In this document: positions 1-8,928 of the stretch, one piece after another | Layout: every line of letters starts with the position of its first letter | Numbering within the stretch: position 1 is the first letter of the stretch | Assembly: GCF_004208415.1 (NCBI RefSeq) | Contig: NZ_CP035758.1 | Location: 124,001-188,000 of the forward strand | DNA: 64,000 nt | Direction: 5' to 3' | From: Ktedonosporobacter rubrisoli | GTDB lineage: Bacteria > Chloroflexota > Ktedonobacteria > Ktedonobacterales > Ktedonobacteraceae | Translations under genes and position numbers: made by a program | Notes under the pieces: model-generated | The model's database searches: none | Seen by the model: the letters and a program-made list of their open reading frames with translations, nothing else | What the model was told of the DNA's origin: nothing

Positions 1-94
1 CCATTCATTTCTCCCTATACGCATGCTCGTAAAAGACGCTGCTTATGCTTACATTGCAAGAAATAAGCAGCGAAGCCACTGATAATTAGTAGTC

Positions 95-251
95 TGTCAA
101 GGTTGACGTGACGCGTGAAACAAGCGGGGATGCAAGGGGCTCTCGCCCCTTGACTGTGGCCTGCCGGGATGTGTAGCATCCCCAAGCTGTGCCCCAGCTC
201 CCTCCGCCATCTGCCGCCGTAGGCGGCGCACTCGTCAATCCCGGCTTGACA
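95..251. repeat. MITE-like element: inverted ends enclosing three hairpins
   Basis: Imperfect inverted ends lie at about 95-110 (TGTCAAG then TTGACGTG) and 232-251 (the complement reads TGTCAAG then TTGACGAG). Between them are three tight stem-loops: 134-151 (7-bp stem AAGGGGC, loop TCTC), 166-182 (6-bp stem GGGATG) and 213-227 (6-bp stem GCCGCC, loop GTA). No credible protein is encoded. The layout resembles a small non-autonomous element or a structured RNA. The inverted ends and hairpins are visible in the sequence; mobility is inferred, and no second copy was seen in this window. Confidence 0.4.
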
Positions 252-346
252 AAGCACTAGTTATAGCGGCATGGAATTTACGGCACATCTATTCTATCAC
301 AATCAGGTCCTTAGCCAAAAAGATGTAGCTTGCTCAATATCTAAGC

Positions 347-375
347 TTGACGTTAAAACTATGTCTAAGTATACT
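347..375 (+). promoter_or_regulatory. sigma-70-like promoter of the lipoprotein hydrolase
   Basis: TTGACG at 347-352 is followed after exactly 17 bp by TATACT at 370-375, about 48 bp before the chosen start at 423. The 14 bases AGCTTGACGTTAAA around the -35 box recur at 33244-33257, in front of the Xaa-Pro aminopeptidase gene. Confidence 0.6.
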
Positions 376-422
376 TATGTCAAAATTTATATAGTGGGTT
401 AGTAATGCCAAGGAGATTGTTA

Positions 423-1199
423 ATGAAACGTTCTCACCTGATATTGCTGCTTCTCTTGCTCTGCTTATTTAGCTCCTGTAGTGCAGGATCGCAGTCCCAA
501 TCCCCGGCAACATCAACGGCCAAACCTCAATCCACGCCAAGCCCAGCAATTACGCCTACACCGACGATTCCTGCTGTCCCTTCCCAAAAAGTGCACTTTC
601 AAACCGCAGACAATATACAGCTCGCAGGTTTGCTCTATGGTAATGGCAAAATCGCTGTGATCTGCTCACATGAATTTCGTGCTGACAAAAGTATTTGGGA
701 TGAAAGCGGTATCCCTCAACGTCTCGCTCAGCGCGGCTACCGCGTTCTTGCCTACGATTTTCGGGGAAACGGCGATTCGGCTGGCAAATCCGATGTAAGT
801 AAGCTTGATGTTGATCTTCGCGCTGCAGTCGGCTTCATGCGCCAGCAAGGGGCTAGCACGATCGTTCTACTTGGCTCCAGCATGGGAGGAACTGCTTCAT
901 TACAAGTGGCCGCCAGCGAGCAAATTGCGGCAGTGCTAACCCTTTCTGCTCCTCAATCCTTTGGCAAGGGTATTAGCGATGCTCAAATAAAGTCTATCAG
1001 CGTTCCCAAGCTCTTTATTAATAGCGAGAACGACGATTATGCCTCAGAAACCCAACATATGTATTCGCTGGCTAGCGAGCCAAAGGAGCTTCATCTTTAT
1101 CCGGGTTTTGCCCATGGCGTCAATATTTTTATGGAGAATGGCAGTGATCTAACCTTGCGCCTTCTCACCTTCATTGAGCACTACGCTCCGGTCGGCTAG
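423..1199 (+). CDS. alpha/beta hydrolase lipoprotein
   Basis: This is a probable membrane-anchored serine hydrolase of 258 aa. A Lys-Arg start and a Leu-rich signal lead to a lipobox-like FSSC (Cys19 from this start), then a Ser/Thr/Pro-rich linker to about residue 54 and the hydrolase fold. The nucleophile elbow GSSMGG puts the catalytic Ser near residue 153; the NSENDD segment and the late FAHG supply the likely Asp and His. The ATG at 423 is chosen over 405 because AAGGAG sits 7 bp before it. The substrate cannot be told (dienelactone-hydrolase-like or esterase). The 3' end overlaps the convergent AraC gene by 51 bp. Confidence 0.85.
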   Translation: MKRSHLILLLLLLCLFSSCSAGSQSQSPATSTAKPQSTPSPAITPTPTIPAVPSQKVHFQTADNIQLAGLLYGNGKIAVICSHEFRADKSIWDESGIPQRLAQRGYRVLAYDFRGNGDSAGKSDVSKLDVDLRAAVGFMRQQGASTIVLLGSSMGGTASLQVAASEQIAAVLTLSAPQSFGKGISDAQIKSISVPKLFINSENDDYASETQHMYSLASEPKELHLYPGFAHGVNIFMENGSDLTLRLLTFIEHYAPVG

Positions 1200-2159
1200 A
1201 TCCATCTCCCAGCTGGCTGCAGATAATGCCAGCCTTTCTCCTCGCAGCCGTTGCACGTCGCGCATCGGTGGAACACCGAAGAGACTTTTGTACTCTCGAT
1301 TGAAGTGGGAAGCGTCTTGATACCCAACGCGAAAGGCCGCGCTGGCCGCATCCAGATCTTCCCCTAGCATCAGGCGACGGGCTTGCTGAAGCCGCAAGCG
1401 CTTCTGGAATTGCAAAGGGCTCATGGCGGTGACCGCCTTAAAGTGATGATGGAAGCCCGAAACGCTCATACCCAACTCGCGCGCAAGATCCTCGATACGC
1501 AATGGCTGATCGAAGTCCTGGCGCAAGCGTGCAACGGCTCTGGCAATATCGGAGGTGTACCCTCCCAGGACTGCTAGATGGCGGAGGCGGTCCCCCTGCT
1601 CTCCTATGAGAAGCCGATATATAATCTCTCGCGTAATCAATGGCAGCAAGACCGACACTTCGGCTGGAGCATCCAGCAATCTAACAAGACGCACAGCCGC
1701 GTCAAGCAGATTGCTGTCAAGCAGGCTGACAGCTATAGCTCTGGCATCCGCCTGCTTTCCCTGTGAAGTGTATCCCGCTTCCAACAGCACTGAGCTCACA
1801 AGCGTAGGAGGAAGTTCCAGGCGCAGGCTGAGATATGGCCGCTCAGTTGAAGCATCCACCACATGGCTCGCGCTGGGAAGCTCAATCGTAGTGAGCAGAT
1901 AATGCAAAGGATCGTAGCGATAGCAACTCTCACCGAGCAGAACCTCTTTGCTACCCTGAGCAATTACGCACACGGATGGGATGGATATCCCATGCAGTGG
2001 CGCTGTCGGTGAGGATGAACGAGCAAGGTGCAATCCTGGTAGAGGCTGAAGCATTCCATCCTGCCGGAGAACCCGGGTGAGCCGCTCAATCAGTTCCTCA
2101 CGATTGGCCTGAAGTCGTTGAACCTCGCGTTCGCTCCGCTCTTTAATCGACGTAGACAT
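1149..2159 (-). CDS. AraC-family transcriptional regulator
   Basis: A regulator of 336 aa with an AraC-type N-terminal ligand domain (about residues 35-190) and a C-terminal double HTH (about 225-320; the conserved FHHHFK and GYQDASHFNREYKSLFG segments are present). The start at 2159 is preferred over 2216 because GAGAAGG lies just upstream. It is divergent from the SDR gene at 2391, its most likely target; regulators of this subgroup commonly sit beside oxidoreductase genes. The inducer is unknown. Confidence 0.88.
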   Translation of the reverse strand: MSTSIKERSEREVQRLQANREELIERLTRVLRQDGMLQPLPGLHLARSSSPTAPLHGISIPSVCVIAQGSKEVLLGESCYRYDPLHYLLTTIELPSASHVVDASTERPYLSLRLELPPTLVSSVLLEAGYTSQGKQADARAIAVSLLDSNLLDAAVRLVRLLDAPAEVSVLLPLITREIIYRLLIGEQGDRLRHLAVLGGYTSDIARAVARLRQDFDQPLRIEDLARELGMSVSGFHHHFKAVTAMSPLQFQKRLRLQQARRLMLGEDLDAASAAFRVGYQDASHFNREYKSLFGVPPMRDVQRLRGERLALSAASWEMDLADRSVVLNEGEKAQG

Positions 2160-2390
2160 TGGAATCCTTCTCTTCTCGCTCTCATGCCCATCTTCTAGAT
2201 TTGCAGAATCTGACAATTATTTTCAACGATCATTCTATCACTCAGCACTCAAAAGCGTCTATACTCCCTTTACGTCAAGCACATGCTTCTCTGCTTGTGC
2301 GGAGCCCTGCTGGACCTTTCTTCAAGGGAAGAGAAGCAGGCTGAAACGTGCTGATAGTTTGTCTGGAGAGACGATAAAGGAGTAACCTGA

Positions 2391-3203
2391 ATGGGAAAAC
2401 TTGATGGTAAGGTTGCGATTGTGACCGGAGCTGGCCGAGGGCTCGGACGTGCGATTGCGCAGGCCTACTTACAAGAAGGTGCATCCGTGACTGCAACCGC
2501 TGCGCGCGAACAGGCCGAACTCGATCAACTGGCGAAGCAGGATTGCTCTCAACAGGTGCTGGCGCTACTGGCTGATGTGACAAATCCAGCTGCATGTGAG
2601 CAGATTGTGGAGCAGACCATCCAACGCTTTGGCCACGTAGATATCCTTGTCAATAATGCCGCTCGTGGCATGAAGTATGTCAGCCCTTCTTTTCTGATGG
2701 AACCAACGCGCTTTTGGGAAATAGAACCTGCGGTCTGGCAGATGATCATCGAAACGAATGTCAATGGAACATTCTATATGACGCGCGCCGCTGTGAGGCG
2801 TATGCTGGAGCAGCAGCGTGCGGGGAGCATTATTAACATCAGTATGAACTATGAAGGGATGAAGCGGCGCGGTTTTTCTCCCTACGGACCGTCAAAGGCT
2901 GCGCTTGAGTCTGCTTCGGCCATCTGGGCTCAGGAGCTGACAGAAGCAAGTATACGTGTTAATGTTCTGCTGCCGGGTAGCATAACCAATACTGGTATGG
3001 TCCCTGCTGAGGTGCCAGCCGATCTACAGGCACGAATGCTCCAGCCGGAGATCATCCAGGCTCCAGCTGTGTTTCTCGCCTCGGACGCTTCGCAAGAGCT
3101 CACTGGTCGTCGCTTGATTGCCGCGGAGTGGAGTGCGACAAATCCACAAGGTAGAGCTATTGTGGAGGGAATTGGCACCCCCTCCACTCTTCAGAGAAAT
3201 TAA
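2391..3203 (+). CDS. SDR family NAD(P)-dependent oxidoreductase
   Basis: A classical short-chain dehydrogenase of 270 aa with a Rossmann fold. The cofactor motif TGAGRGLG is at residues 12-19, NNAA near 88-91, the catalytic Ser at 151 and YxxxK at Tyr165/Lys169. AAGGAG precedes the ATG at a good distance. It is divergent from the AraC gene, so its expression is probably controlled from the shared 230-bp intergenic region. The substrate cannot be predicted; the C-terminus after about residue 200 is atypical, with an unusual PEIIQAPAVFLASD stretch. Its first residues (MGKLDGKVA) match those of the SDR at 43548. Confidence 0.9.
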   Translation: MGKLDGKVAIVTGAGRGLGRAIAQAYLQEGASVTATAAREQAELDQLAKQDCSQQVLALLADVTNPAACEQIVEQTIQRFGHVDILVNNAARGMKYVSPSFLMEPTRFWEIEPAVWQMIIETNVNGTFYMTRAAVRRMLEQQRAGSIINISMNYEGMKRRGFSPYGPSKAALESASAIWAQELTEASIRVNVLLPGSITNTGMVPAEVPADLQARMLQPEIIQAPAVFLASDASQELTGRRLIAAEWSATNPQGRAIVEGIGTPSTLQRN

Positions 3204-3227
3204 ACGAGATAGAACAGCTCACTGCTT

Positions 3228-4277
3228 CTAGAACGAGTAGTCGCCGTTATGAGCATCTTCTAGATACCGGGCCAGCAAGTTAATGCTCGCTTCCAGATCG
3301 GCCCGGTGAATCATTTCGTTGACAGTATGGACGTAGCGGGTAGGCGTCGAGAGCGTGATCGTGGGCGAGCCTTCGCGTGCCCGCTGCATCGATCCCGCAT
3401 CGGTTCCGCCGCGTGGCAGCACCTCTAGCTGATAGGGAATGTTGTTCTGCTTCGCTACATCGCGGAAGTGTCGCACGAGCTTATGGTTGGAGATATGCGA
3501 AGAATCGAATACCTTGAGAGCAGTGCCCTCGCCCAGTCGTGTAACGGCATCTTGATCATGCCCACCAGGAATGTCGCCCGCCAGAGTGGCATCCAGCGCT
3601 ACGCTCACATCCGGCTGAACCTGGTAGGCGGCAGTGGCTGCGCCACGTAGACCCACCTCTTCCTGGACCGTGGCGACGGCAAAGATAGTCACCTCGTGGC
3701 TACGCAGCGCACGCAGGGCTTCTAGCATCACAAAGAGGCTGGCACGATCATCCAGCGACTTGCTGACGACCATATCGCCAACGACTTCAAGCGTGCGATC
3801 CATCGTAATCATATCGCCCACTTCTACTTTTGCGCGCACCTGTTCCTTTGACAGGCCAAGATCGATAAAGAGATCATCGAGTTTCACTGCCGGGGGTTTC
3901 TCATCTCCTAAGAGGTGAATAGGCTTGCTCGATGGCATCAGAACTCCTCGTAACGTCTGGCCCGCAAAGCCGTGGACCAGGACTCGCTGAGCAAAGAGCA
4001 CACGGGCATCAAAACCACCCACCGGCTGAATACGGATGAATCCCTGGTCGTCAATATGCTTGACGATGAAGCCGATTTCGTCCATATGGGCTGCCAGCAT
4101 GACACGACGCTCACTTTTACCTCGCTTTAAGGCGATGATGTTGCCCAGGCGATCAACCCTCACCTCGTCGGTAAGTGTGCGCAGTTCTTCCAGGATTAGG
4201 GCGCGCACCTGGTCTTCGCGTCCTGCAATGCCAGGTGTCTCCGCAATTTTTTTCAGCAATTCAACATTAATTGCCAT
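3228..4277 (-). CDS. M42 family metallopeptidase (glutamyl/deblocking aminopeptidase type)
   Basis: A cytosolic dinuclear metallo-aminopeptidase of 349 aa. Metal ligands follow the M42 pattern: His64 and Asp66 in AAHMDE, the bridging Asp in SLDDR (176/177), Glu206/Glu207 in VQEEVG, Asp229 in ALDAT and His317 in YVHT. The family forms large dodecameric shells and trims N-terminal residues of peptides; some members were first called cellulases (CelM). The start at 4277 has AAAGGAG 8 bp upstream, while the longer reading to 4364 lacks such a site. It stands alone and converges on the SDR gene. Confidence 0.92.
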   Translation of the reverse strand: MAINVELLKKIAETPGIAGREDQVRALILEELRTLTDEVRVDRLGNIIALKRGKSERRVMLAAHMDEIGFIVKHIDDQGFIRIQPVGGFDARVLFAQRVLVHGFAGQTLRGVLMPSSKPIHLLGDEKPPAVKLDDLFIDLGLSKEQVRAKVEVGDMITMDRTLEVVGDMVVSKSLDDRASLFVMLEALRALRSHEVTIFAVATVQEEVGLRGAATAAYQVQPDVSVALDATLAGDIPGGHDQDAVTRLGEGTALKVFDSSHISNHKLVRHFRDVAKQNNIPYQLEVLPRGGTDAGSMQRAREGSPTITLSTPTRYVHTVNEMIHRADLEASINLLARYLEDAHNGDYSF

Positions 4278-4571
4278 TCCTACGCTCCTTTTACATTTAA
4301 CTCGATGTATCTCAAAGATACAGGCACGGCGTATGGGCTCTTCAAAGCCATACTCCTCTTCCACATGTTTACACTACCAGCGAAAGTTTGTCCAGTCCAA
4401 ATCAGGCCAACCTATATTCACAAACTTCATTTCTACCCGGATATATACTATTAAAAGAAGCTAGGTAATTCGTCTCACTAAGGCAAGAGCTGAGCCGGGG
4501 CGAAGATTGATTATGGCAATAACACAAATACCTTGGCTCTGCTCGCATCAGTAGACAACCAAAGTAGCGTT
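4278..4571. other. intergenic region without a recognisable gene
   Basis: This is upstream sequence of the M42 peptidase gene and presumably carries its promoter. I see no convincing protein, RNA gene or repeat here. Confidence 0.4.
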
Positions 4572-4584
4572 TGACAAATTGTCA
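4572..4584. promoter_or_regulatory. perfect 6-1-6 inverted repeat
   Basis: TGACAA-A-TTGTCA is a perfect dyad, suitable for a dimeric DNA-binding protein. It lies between two genes transcribed leftward, about 100 bp past the 3' end of the MBL-fold hydrolase gene and 300 bp upstream of the peptidase. No regulator is assigned. Confidence 0.3.
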
Positions 4585-4601
4585 GTGTTATAGCGCTCAC
4601 G

Positions 4602-4646
4602 GTAAGGGTAGTTTTTGGCGCCTCCTCTCCAAAAACTACCTCTTAC
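4602..4646 (-). terminator. long stem-loop after the MBL-fold hydrolase gene
   Basis: About 17 bp pair between 4602-4618 and 4629-4646 (GTAAG-GGTAGTTTTTGG with its complement, one bulge) around a 10-nt loop. It follows the stop codon of the leftward MBL gene by about 30 bp. A clear U-tract is missing, so termination is likely but not certain. Confidence 0.5.
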
Positions 4647-4676
4647 TGTTCTGGCCCAACAAATAGAGCCCATCAA

Positions 4677-5447
4677 TTACAGCGCGTAGGTAAGCACCTC
4701 TCCATCAGCCGGAATTGCCACCTGTTGTATCAAGCCTTCCTGTTCAACCTGCTCCTTCAACTCGGATCTTTTGAGGCGACAATGGTTAATAGCTTCTAGA
4801 TGAACGGCTACAACTTTCGCCGCTGGCAAAGTCCGACATACCTGGAAAACATCGTCGGCGGTCATGGTAATTGGATCGCCAACCACAAATGTGGCAGCAC
4901 CAGTATTGAGAACCACTACTTCCGGTCTAAATTCCTGGAGAGCTTGCTTAACCTCAGCGCACCAGATAGTATCACCAGCGATATACAGGGTCGGCTCCTG
5001 TTCTGCTGACAAAACAAATCCTGAAACCTGTCCCATCTTTTTTCCGATCTCCCCCGTCCCATGCTGGCCACCAGTACGCGAAATCAGCACACCTTGCCAT
5101 TCCACGTGATCTATTACTGGCCGTATCTTCGTAAATCCTGCCCTGGCGAAAGCTTCTTGATCCTCCGGCTGGCAAAAAATTGGCAGATCTTTAGACAGCA
5201 AAGCTCCGGCCTGGGCATCCCAGTGATCCAAGTGTGTATGTGTTACGAGAACTGCATCAATATTTTGCAGAAGCTTGCGCAATTCTTCCGCGGATACAGG
5301 CAAGTCAACCAGCGGATTGCGTAGCGTATTACCGGAATTGGCAACAGGCTCTATAGCCCCGGCAGGACTTAACATAGGATCTACAAGGAACTGTAAGCCA
5401 TGGTAGTTAATGATAGAAGTTGCATGACGCAACAGGTGAACTTTCAT
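4677..5447 (-). CDS. MBL-fold metal-dependent hydrolase (UPF0173/YtkL-like)
   Basis: A 256-aa beta-lactamase-fold protein with the signature THTHLDHWD near residue 70 (HxHxDH metal site) and a later GDTIW segment with a metal-binding Asp. The N-terminal MKVHLLRHATSII followed by a VDPM segment is typical of UPF0173/UlaG-like hydrolases. The start at 5447 is preferred because GGGAGG lies 5 bp upstream. It is divergent from an Lrp/AsnC gene, which may control it. The substrate is unknown. Confidence 0.87.
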   Translation of the reverse strand: MKVHLLRHATSIINYHGLQFLVDPMLSPAGAIEPVANSGNTLRNPLVDLPVSAEELRKLLQNIDAVLVTHTHLDHWDAQAGALLSKDLPIFCQPEDQEAFARAGFTKIRPVIDHVEWQGVLISRTGGQHGTGEIGKKMGQVSGFVLSAEQEPTLYIAGDTIWCAEVKQALQEFRPEVVVLNTGAATFVVGDPITMTADDVFQVCRTLPAAKVVAVHLEAINHCRLKRSELKEQVEQEGLIQQVAIPADGEVLTYAL

Positions 5448-5701
5448 TTTCGCCTCCCGCATATCTTAATAACGAGGTGAGCCCTTGCGCTCTTAGCTTG
5501 TAGACCAGGATATCGCATAAGCTTGTCGTGTTCCTGCTCGTACAAAGAGACGATAGACCTCAACCCCATTGACAACTGATGCATTTGAATTGTAGCGTAT
5601 CAAGAACGTTACTTACATAAAGAAAGTTAAACTGTTCAGCCCCTCTTTCTTTTCAAATGAAAAGTAAGGGCATCCTATCCCAACAATTGGAGCTCTATTT
5701 T

Positions 5702-6121
5702 ATGGACAATATAAACAAAGCAATCTTACTGGAGCTACAACGCAACAGCCGACTCTCTATGCGCAAGCTAGCGGCTCTCATACATATGACTGCTCCCGCA
5801 GTTACTGAGCGCGTGCGTCGCCTTGAAGAGCAAGGCATCATTACTGGTTACACGATTCGCATTGATCAACAGAAAATTAATCCTATTATTGAGGCATATG
5901 TTGAGACATTTATGAAAAGCAGCCATCATCAGGAATTCCTCAAGTTTGTCCAGGCTCAAAAGGAGATCCGCGAGTGCCATCGCATCTCAGGAAACGCCTG
6001 CTATTTACTAAAAATAGAAGTGCCGGACCAGGGCACCCTTAACACTTTTCTAGAAGCGCTCCTCACCTATGCCAACTATCGCCTCAATATTGTTATCGCC
6101 TCCACCGTTAAAGATGCTTAG
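5702..6121 (+). CDS. Lrp/AsnC family transcriptional regulator
   Basis: A 139-aa protein with an N-terminal HTH (about 1-55, with LSMRKLAALIHMTAPAVTER as the DNA-binding part) and a C-terminal RAM domain for small-molecule binding and oligomerisation. GGAG lies 10 bp before the ATG at 5702; the upstream ATG at 5657 has no ribosome site. Family members sense amino acids and often control a divergent gene, here the MBL-fold hydrolase. Confidence 0.9.
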   Translation: MDNINKAILLELQRNSRLSMRKLAALIHMTAPAVTERVRRLEEQGIITGYTIRIDQQKINPIIEAYVETFMKSSHHQEFLKFVQAQKEIRECHRISGNACYLLKIEVPDQGTLNTFLEALLTYANYRLNIVIASTVKDA

Positions 6122-6146
6122 TATGCTACTCACCCCCAATGCACCG

Positions 6147-6193
6147 ATATGTCAGTGCATCATATTGACATATAACCACATCTCTGCTATGGT
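6147..6193 (+). promoter_or_regulatory. promoter with overlapping inverted repeat, upstream of peptide deformylase
   Basis: TTGACA at 6165-6170 is 17 bp from TATGGT at 6188-6193. Two perfect 8-bp arms, ATATGTCA (6147-6154) and TGACATAT (6166-6173), flank an 11-bp spacer and cover the -35 box, as an operator would. The Lrp gene just upstream is one candidate regulator. The predicted transcript has a leader of about 100 nt. Confidence 0.5.
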
Positions 6194-6297
6194 ACATATA
6201 TCTCTAGAACAGGCTATCTTTCGATAACTAGCCGGTGGAGGTCACTTCAGGCATCAAGTTGCCTCACCACTTTATGGAAATGAAAGGAAAAGGGAGC

Positions 6298-6819
6298 ATG
6301 GCTATCCGCAAGATCGTTACTCTTGGTAATCCAATATTACGGCAGAAGGCCAAAAAGGTGCATCGCTTTGACACCTCGCTACAGAAGCTTGTTAACGATA
6401 TGTTTGAAACCTTACATGCAGTGAACGGGGCAGGTCTGGCAGGTCCTCAAATAGGGCAATCGATCCGCGTATTTGTGGCCGAATACGAAGACCAGAGAGT
6501 CGCCCTATTTAATCCCGAGATTGTCAAAGCGGAGGGGGAAGAGCTAGGTTCAGAAGCTTGCCTCAGCATTCCAGGCTACTTTGGTGAAAATATCCGCCGC
6601 TCAGAAAAGATTATGGTGAAGGCCCAGGATGTGCGCGGCAAAGCTGTACGCGTGCCTGCTGAAGGCTGGTTTGCACGCATCCTGCAGCATGAGATCGACC
6701 ATTTAGATGGTATCCTCTACTTTGATCGTCTCGACAGGCCTGAAGATCTGCGTGAGGTACGCCCTGGCGATCTAGAAGAAGACGAAAGGTCACAACATGC
6801 TGACACGGCAACAAGTTAA
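6298..6819 (+). CDS. def: peptide deformylase
   Basis: A 173-aa metalloenzyme that removes the formyl group from nascent N-termini and releases formate. The three family motifs are present: GAGLAGPQIG near residue 45, EACLS near 90 (usually EGCLS, so Gly is replaced by Ala) and HEIDH near 133. AAAGGAAAAGGGAGC directly before the ATG at 6298 decides the start; the in-frame ATG at 6235 lacks a site. Its last 23 bp overlap the following molybdopterin oxidoreductase gene, implying translational coupling. Confidence 0.93.
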   Translation: MAIRKIVTLGNPILRQKAKKVHRFDTSLQKLVNDMFETLHAVNGAGLAGPQIGQSIRVFVAEYEDQRVALFNPEIVKAEGEELGSEACLSIPGYFGENIRRSEKIMVKAQDVRGKAVRVPAEGWFARILQHEIDHLDGILYFDRLDRPEDLREVRPGDLEEDERSQHADTATS

Positions 6820-8854
6820 GACTCTCTGTCCAATGAATTGCCATCCTACCTACTGTGGGATGGTAGTTGAAACCGAACAAAATCTCTTCAAAACGCTTAA
6901 GGGTGATCGCGATAATCCAGATAGTCGCGGCTTCTTATGCCTGCGTGGGCGAGCCAGCGCCGAAATCGTTGATAATCCGCGGCGCCTTTTATACCCTCTG
7001 CGCCGGCTTGGACGCCGCGGGGAAGATCGTTGGGAGCCAATCACGTGGGATGAGGCGCTATCTCTGATTACAGAGCGTATTCAGCGTACCAGGCGCGATC
7101 GCGTGGGCATCTGGCCAGGGCATGGATCAATCGTGATGGGAGCCACTGCTTCACTCATTATGCGCTTTGGCTATATGGGAGGCTTCCAGATCTGGAACTC
7201 GGCCATCAATTGTTGGGCACTCGGCGCCTATGGTCTGGCCCTGACCGGCGTCTTAGAGGCTCACACAAAAGAAGATATGGCGGCCCATGCGCAAACTATT
7301 TTTATCTGGGGAGCTAATCTAGCCAGCCAACCAACTACAGGCCCAGCCTTGATCGAGGCGCGTAAGCGCGGAGCACAGATAGTTCATATCGATTGCCGGC
7401 ACTGCGAGGCTTCTCGCCAGGCCGATGAGGTAGTATTAATACAACCAGGCACGGACGCAGCTCTGGCGCTGGCAATGTGCAATGTTATTATTAGCGAAGG
7501 GCTAACAGATAGCGCATTCATTGAAAATTATACTCTTGGCTTTAGGGCCTTTGCCGAACATGTGCGCACGCTTACGCCCACATGGGCAGCACCGATTACA
7601 GGTGTTTCAGTTGAGCGCATTCGTCAGCTGGCCCGCATATATGCCACATCCAGGCCCGCCATGCTGATGATGGGCGGAAGCTCGCTGTTTAAACATCGCG
7701 CGGGTTGGGAGGTCAGCCGGGCTATTGCCTGCCTGCCGGCCTTAACAGAGCAACTGGGCATAGCAGGTGGAGGTTTTGGTCCTCGCCACGGTGCTTTGAC
7801 TCATGGCACCGGCTTTGCCAACCTTTTAGCCATTGAGCAGCGCCCGGCGGGTAGTTATATTCCTAATCATATGTCCTCAGTTGTCTCAGCAATGGAAGCA
7901 GGTCAGCTTGACGTGCTCTTTCTGCTCGGCACAAATATACTTTCCTCATATGCTAACTCAGGTTCACTGGCACAAGCCCTTGATAAAATAGATCTCATTA
8001 TAGCTCATGACATCTTTATGAATGAGACGATACGGAGTTGTGCAGATCTGATTCTGCCCGGGACCATCTGGCTAGAGGAGCTTGGACTTAAGGATACGCC
8101 AGGCCACATCTATTTGATGGAACGTGTATTATCTCCAGCCGGTGAAGCGCACTCAACCGGGCAGCTATTACGCGATCTGGCGCAACGCCTGGCCATAGAA
8201 GACTATTTTCCCTGGCCAGGAGAGGAAGAATTTCTTGATGCCTTGCTTGAGCCTCAACAGGATGCCCAGGGTCAGGCCTTAACCGTTGCCAAGTTACGCC
8301 AGCTTGGCGGTTTCCAGGCCAGGAGCAACCTTTCGCCAGTAGCTTACGAAGATAGGCATTTCCACACGCCCTCCGGCAAGATAGAATTTTGGAGCGAACA
8401 GGCAAAGCGGGTGGGACTTTCTCCGCTGCCCACCTTTACGGCTCCTCCAGTCAGTAAACGCTATCCCTTGCAATTTCGTCAGGGCCGTACGCTCAGCGCC
8501 TTCCATTCTTTCTATGACGAGGGTCAGGCTCTTCCATCGCTTGCCAGAGCCAATCCCGAACCCGAACTCTGGCTACACCCCAGGGATGCAGCAAAGCGCA
8601 GCATCGTTGATGGTAATCATGCTCTCCTCTACAATGACCAGGGTCAGGTTCGTGCTCGGGTACGCATCACAATAGATATCCAGCCAGGAGTAGTCTGGAT
8701 GCGTGACGGCTGGAACGAGCTCAACAGGCTCACTAGCGGGAGCGCCGCGCTCTCTCCTGCCGCCAGCGACGCCATCAATCCCCACACGCTCCCCGGCGGG
8801 CAATCAGCTTATGACGCCCTGGTGGAAGTGCGGGCAGTAGCTCAGGAAGGATAA
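6797..8854 (+). CDS. molybdopterin-dependent oxidoreductase, formate dehydrogenase/DMSO reductase superfamily
   Basis: A 685-aa single-subunit member of the COG0243 type. Residues 11-48 hold a 4Fe-4S motif (Cys11, Cys15, Cys20, Cys48). The large molybdopterin region follows, with a possible Mo-ligand Cys139 in NSAINCW, and a C-terminal molydopterin-dinucleotide-binding domain lies after about residue 550. There is no Tat signal, so it is probably cytoplasmic. No electron-transfer subunit lies next to it. The start overlaps the deformylase gene, whose by-product is formate; a formate-oxidising role is attractive but inferred, and other substrates are possible. Confidence 0.88.
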   Translation: MLTRQQVKTLCPMNCHPTYCGMVVETEQNLFKTLKGDRDNPDSRGFLCLRGRASAEIVDNPRRLLYPLRRLGRRGEDRWEPITWDEALSLITERIQRTRRDRVGIWPGHGSIVMGATASLIMRFGYMGGFQIWNSAINCWALGAYGLALTGVLEAHTKEDMAAHAQTIFIWGANLASQPTTGPALIEARKRGAQIVHIDCRHCEASRQADEVVLIQPGTDAALALAMCNVIISEGLTDSAFIENYTLGFRAFAEHVRTLTPTWAAPITGVSVERIRQLARIYATSRPAMLMMGGSSLFKHRAGWEVSRAIACLPALTEQLGIAGGGFGPRHGALTHGTGFANLLAIEQRPAGSYIPNHMSSVVSAMEAGQLDVLFLLGTNILSSYANSGSLAQALDKIDLIIAHDIFMNETIRSCADLILPGTIWLEELGLKDTPGHIYLMERVLSPAGEAHSTGQLLRDLAQRLAIEDYFPWPGEEEFLDALLEPQQDAQGQALTVAKLRQLGGFQARSNLSPVAYEDRHFHTPSGKIEFWSEQAKRVGLSPLPTFTAPPVSKRYPLQFRQGRTLSAFHSFYDEGQALPSLARANPEPELWLHPRDAAKRSIVDGNHALLYNDQGQVRARVRITIDIQPGVVWMRDGWNELNRLTSGSAALSPAASDAINPHTLPGGQSAYDALVEVRAVAQEG

Positions 8855-8928
8855 GTGTACTCTCCTACTGCTTTCAGGCTGGCTCATGCAGTAGTTTGGG
8901 TGGTAAACAAAAAAGCGAAAATGGTTGC

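Noticed and set aside
15..257. 80-codon protein across the hairpin element
   Set aside because: It is explained by the hairpin-rich sequence; its residues show no domain.
4571..4592. promoter at TTGACA 4571
   Set aside because: The nearest -10-like hexamer is only about 10 bp away; the sequence is better read as a dyad.
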